Shown piece after piece: positions 61,534 through 64,000 of a stretch of 64,000 nt of DNA. Position numbers and translations under genes: made by a program. The DNA is from Arthrobacter sp. GMC3 (GTDB taxonomy: Bacteria > Actinomycetota > Actinomycetes > Actinomycetales > Micrococcaceae): NCBI RefSeq assembly GCF_002929305.1, contig NZ_PJIO01000002.1:186001-250000 (forward strand), written 5' to 3'. The first letter of the stretch is position 1. Each line of letters starts with the position of its first letter. Under the pieces are notes generated by a model. It searched no databases. It saw only the letters and a list, made by a program, of their open reading frames with translations, and was not told where the DNA came from.

Positions 61534-63186
61534 CTAGTGGCTAAGGGAGACGGCCGATTTCTTGGCGGCCGCAGCCACAAAGAACGACCCCACCAAGCCG
61601 ATGAGCAAGAACCCAGCCGCCGCCAACATTGACGCGCTGGCACCCTGGGCAAAGCCCGCGGATAAGGCCTCCACGGCAGCGGGACCAGCGGACCCCAGAG
61701 GGCCAGACGTGCCTTGGGCTGCCATCTGGGGGACGATCCCGCCCGCCGAGGTGCTGAGAGCATCAGCGAGGGAGGCAACCTGGCTTGGCGGCAGGCCAGG
61801 CACACTGGCGAGCAGATGACTGCCGCTGGCTGCGGCAAAGTTGGCCAAGACGCTTCCCATGATGGCTGAACCAAGAGCCGAGCCAACCTGCCGGACAGTG
61901 CTCTGAGTGGCCGATCCCTGTCCAGATGCCTCCGTGGGAATATCGGCCAGGACCGTGCCGGTCAATTGCGCCGAAGCCAACCCCAGACCCAGGCCGTAGA
62001 CAACCAAAAGTGCGGCAATTAGCCACACGGACGTGGTTGAGGTGATGACGAGTCCAAGGACCAGCAGTCCGCCCGCCTCAAGGGCCAGGCCAATAATCAC
62101 CACGTTGGGCGGGCCCATCCTGGCCGCCAGATGCCGAGCCGAAGCGCCCGAGAAAAACGCCCCCACGGCCATGGCGGCCAGCACAAAACCCGTGTTCAGT
62201 GTGCCAAGGCCCAAAATGTTAATCAGGTAGAGCGGCAGCACCAACAACATCCCAAACTCGCCAATGGCCACCATGGCGGCAACAGAATTGCCCCACGAGA
62301 ATGTCCCGATCCGGAACAACGTGAGATCCAAGATGGCCGATTTTCCAACCGTGGCCCGGTGCTTTTCCCACAGCAAAAAGACGGCCAAAACAATGACACC
62401 GGCAGCCAACGAGAGGGGTGCGGCAGAGATAGCGGCGTCCGCTGGCCACGTAATGGGGCCCAGTGCGAGTGCACTCTTTGCGGACCACCAGCCCAATGTT
62501 GGGCCCTCGATCAGGCCGAAAACCAGCAAACCAAATCCCGCCGCACTCAAAAGCAGGCCCACAACGTCTGCACCAGCTTTGTTGTTGGGGGAGCGGGTTT
62601 CCGGCACAAACAATGCCGCACCCACCAAAACCAGCAGGCCCAGTGGGATGTTGACAATGAAGATCCACTGCCACGAAAACGACGACGTCAGCCAGCCGCC
62701 CAACAACGGCCCCACCGCGGCCATTCCCGAAATCACTGCACCCCAGATGGCGAATGCCGTGGTCCGGTCCTTGCCGAAGAATGTTGAGTTGACGCTCGAG
62801 AGTGTTGCAGGAAGCACAGCCGCACCACCCACGCCCTGCAGAACGCGGCTGAGGATCAGCCCGGTGGCGTCGTGGGAGAGCGCAGCAAAGATGCTCCCGG
62901 CCATGAACAACACCACGCCAATCATGAACAGCTTCCGCCGTCCAAGCCTGTCGCCTAGCCGTCCGCTGGTCAGCAGCAGGCCGGCAAGAACCACCGAGTA
63001 CAGACTATTGACCCACTGCGCTTCGTTGAGGTCCAGGTTCAGGTCTTTGATGATGGTCGGAAGAGAGACGCCCACGATGGTTCCATCGATCACGATCATC
63101 GACAGCCCCGCGGCCAAAACCCCCAAACCCGCCCACTTGTTTTTGGACGGGTTGCCTACCAACTCTTCATTCGTCAGCTCTTGCAT
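61534..63186 (-). CDS. DHA2-family MFS exporter (EmrB/QacA type)
   Basis: A 550-residue drug:H+ antiporter with 14 predicted helices. Motif A is LTSGRLGDRLGRRKLFMIG, motif B LILSRVLQGVGGAAVLPATL, and motif C is AVGPLLGGWL. DGTIVGVSLPTI in helix 1 (D with the downstream sequence) is typical of the subfamily. TAGCTT on the minus strand (63198-63193) ends six bases before the ATG, so the mRNA is probably leaderless. No regulator lies next to it. Substrates are unknown. Confidence 0.92.
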   Translation of the reverse strand: MQELTNEELVGNPSKNKWAGLGVLAAGLSMIVIDGTIVGVSLPTIIKDLNLDLNEAQWVNSLYSVVLAGLLLTSGRLGDRLGRRKLFMIGVVLFMAGSIFAALSHDATGLILSRVLQGVGGAAVLPATLSSVNSTFFGKDRTTAFAIWGAVISGMAAVGPLLGGWLTSSFSWQWIFIVNIPLGLLVLVGAALFVPETRSPNNKAGADVVGLLLSAAGFGLLVFGLIEGPTLGWWSAKSALALGPITWPADAAISAAPLSLAAGVIVLAVFLLWEKHRATVGKSAILDLTLFRIGTFSWGNSVAAMVAIGEFGMLLVLPLYLINILGLGTLNTGFVLAAMAVGAFFSGASARHLAARMGPPNVVIIGLALEAGGLLVLGLVITSTTSVWLIAALLVVYGLGLGLASAQLTGTVLADIPTEASGQGSATQSTVRQVGSALGSAIMGSVLANFAAASGSHLLASVPGLPPSQVASLADALSTSAGGIVPQMAAQGTSGPLGSAGPAAVEALSAGFAQGASASMLAAAGFLLIGLVGSFFVAAAAKKSAVSLSH

Positions 63187-63240
63187 GGTCTCAAGCTACG
63201 CCATCAAAGAAGCCAATATCATCAACCATCTGGTTGATCC

Positions 63241-63473
63241 CCGCGCCCTCCCACTACTCGCAGGCTCGCAGCGGGTCCCTCGGGCGCGTGGGCCCAACCA
63301 CGCCCTCCCACTACTCGCAAGTCCCCGGCCGCTCCCACCGCTCGCAAGCTCGCAGCGGGTCCCTCGCGGCCGTGGGCCCCCGCAGCGGGTCCCTCGGGCG
63401 CGTGGGCCCAACCACGCCCTCCCACTACTCGCAAGTCCCCGGCCGCTCCCACCGCTCGCAAGCTCGCAGTAGT
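63241..63473. repeat. GC-rich interspersed repeat, family R (about three units)
   Basis: Three imperfect units in tandem: CTCCCACTACTCGCA, then CTCGCAGCGGGTCCCTCGGG, then CGCGTGGGCCCAACCACG; the block CAAGTCCCCGGCCGCTCCCA occurs twice. It is the longest array of this family in the window. Confidence 0.8.
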
Positions 63474-63527
63474 GACCCGTGAGGTGTGGCGACTTTGGGT
63501 GTTCTAAGTCGCCAAAGATCACGGCTC
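63474..63527. repeat. Dispersed palindromic repeat, family C copy 2
   Basis: 24-base arms with a 6-base loop. The left arm begins GACCCGTGAGGTGTGGCGAC, almost identical to the arm at 51450; the right arm has diverged more. It follows the family R array directly, as it does at 51349-51503. Confidence 0.75.
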
Positions 63528-63589
63528 GGGCGACGGCGTCGTCCATTCTGCGAAGTCAATGTGCGCCCGCTGGGGCATTCCGGTAAACT

Positions 63590-63747
63590 TAGGACGTAAG
63601 ACCCCCTTGATCACTCGCAGGCGCCAGCTTTGCTGGAGAAGGCAAGCGGTTTCCAAGGGGTATTTTCGTGTCCGGACGGTGTACGGCGGAACAACCGCTG
63701 AATCATGCAGCGCCCGGCTCAACTTTTTGAGCAAGGGGGAGGATCCC
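63590..63747 (+). promoter_or_regulatory. purA promoter and structured leader
   Basis: TAAACT near 63585-63590 may be the -10 box. The roughly 150-base leader begins with CCCCTTG (63603-63609), which pairs with CAAGGGG (63654-63660). Inside is the hairpin CCAGC-TTT-GCTGG (63624-63636). The outer stem is followed by TATTTTCG, resembling an attenuator. A purine-dependent control is possible but does not match any known riboswitch. Confidence 0.45.

Positions 63748-64000
<253 letters not shown>

Noticed and set aside
62264-63472. 402-residue open frame antisense to the DHA2 exporter running into family R repeats
   Set aside because: It is a shadow of the exporter gene and its tail only translates the GC-rich repeat.
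63241-63473. CRISPR-like array in the family R repeats
   Set aside because: Units are imperfect, of uneven length and have no unique spacers.

Overview
The window is high-GC chromosomal DNA of an actinobacterium, most likely Arthrobacter or a close relative in the Micrococcaceae. This rests on the protein families and codon use, on the fbaA - DUF3151 - (MFS) - purA neighbourhood, on the Asp23/DUF6286 envelope operon, and on many leaderless genes with a TANNNT -10 box 6-7 bases before the start codon. It contains about 58 protein genes and three tRNAs. I see no rRNA, prophage, insertion sequence or CRISPR array.

Layout. 1-2196: the 5' part of a ProP-like transporter gene and an AT-rich 1.1-kb gene-free stretch. 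2197-5646: a sortase-anchored surface protein with eight 264-bp repeats. 5898-9689: fructose operon fruR-fruK-fruA on the minus strand. 10002-21039: an esterase, DUF2871, an EcsC-like protein, DUF445, a phosphodiesterase, a GH15-DoxX-azlC-azlD operon and small metabolic genes. 21023-25305: amino-acid permease, IclR regulator and hutH. 25559-29325: a heterodimeric ABC exporter, followed on the other strand by hutG and a purine permease. 32266-39694: CopC, an FAD/PLP enzyme cluster, a universal stress protein, an NlpC/P60 hydrolase and a metallopeptidase. 39884-40271: tRNA-Glu, -Asp and -Phe. 40474-43133: the Asp23 envelope-stress operon with a LEA-like gene. 45465-48615: glycine betaine ABC transporter. 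48689-53220: acyl-CoA synthetase, nadE, pyrE, DUF4242 and tdk. 53294-64000: LAXTG alkaline phosphatase, HAD phosphatase, SpoU methyltransferase, S53 peptidase, fbaA, a DHA2 exporter and the start of purA.

How the genes work together. Several loci point to life with osmotic, desiccation or envelope stress: the ProP-like importer, the glycine betaine ABC system, a two-domain Usp, the Asp23 operon and the LEA-like repeat protein. Histidine use is split, with hutH and hutG on either side of the ABC exporter. Two surface proteins carry LAXTG signals of the class E sortase type, but no sortase gene is present.

Non-coding features deserve as much attention as the genes. At least four families of dispersed palindromic or GC-rich intergenic repeats occur here. 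Two leaderless promoters face each other with overlapping -10 boxes at 13460-13469. Structured leaders are visible ahead of purA and the NlpC gene. Candidate operators lie before the surface protein, hutH and the ABC exporter. All functional calls come from reading the sequence; no database search was run.
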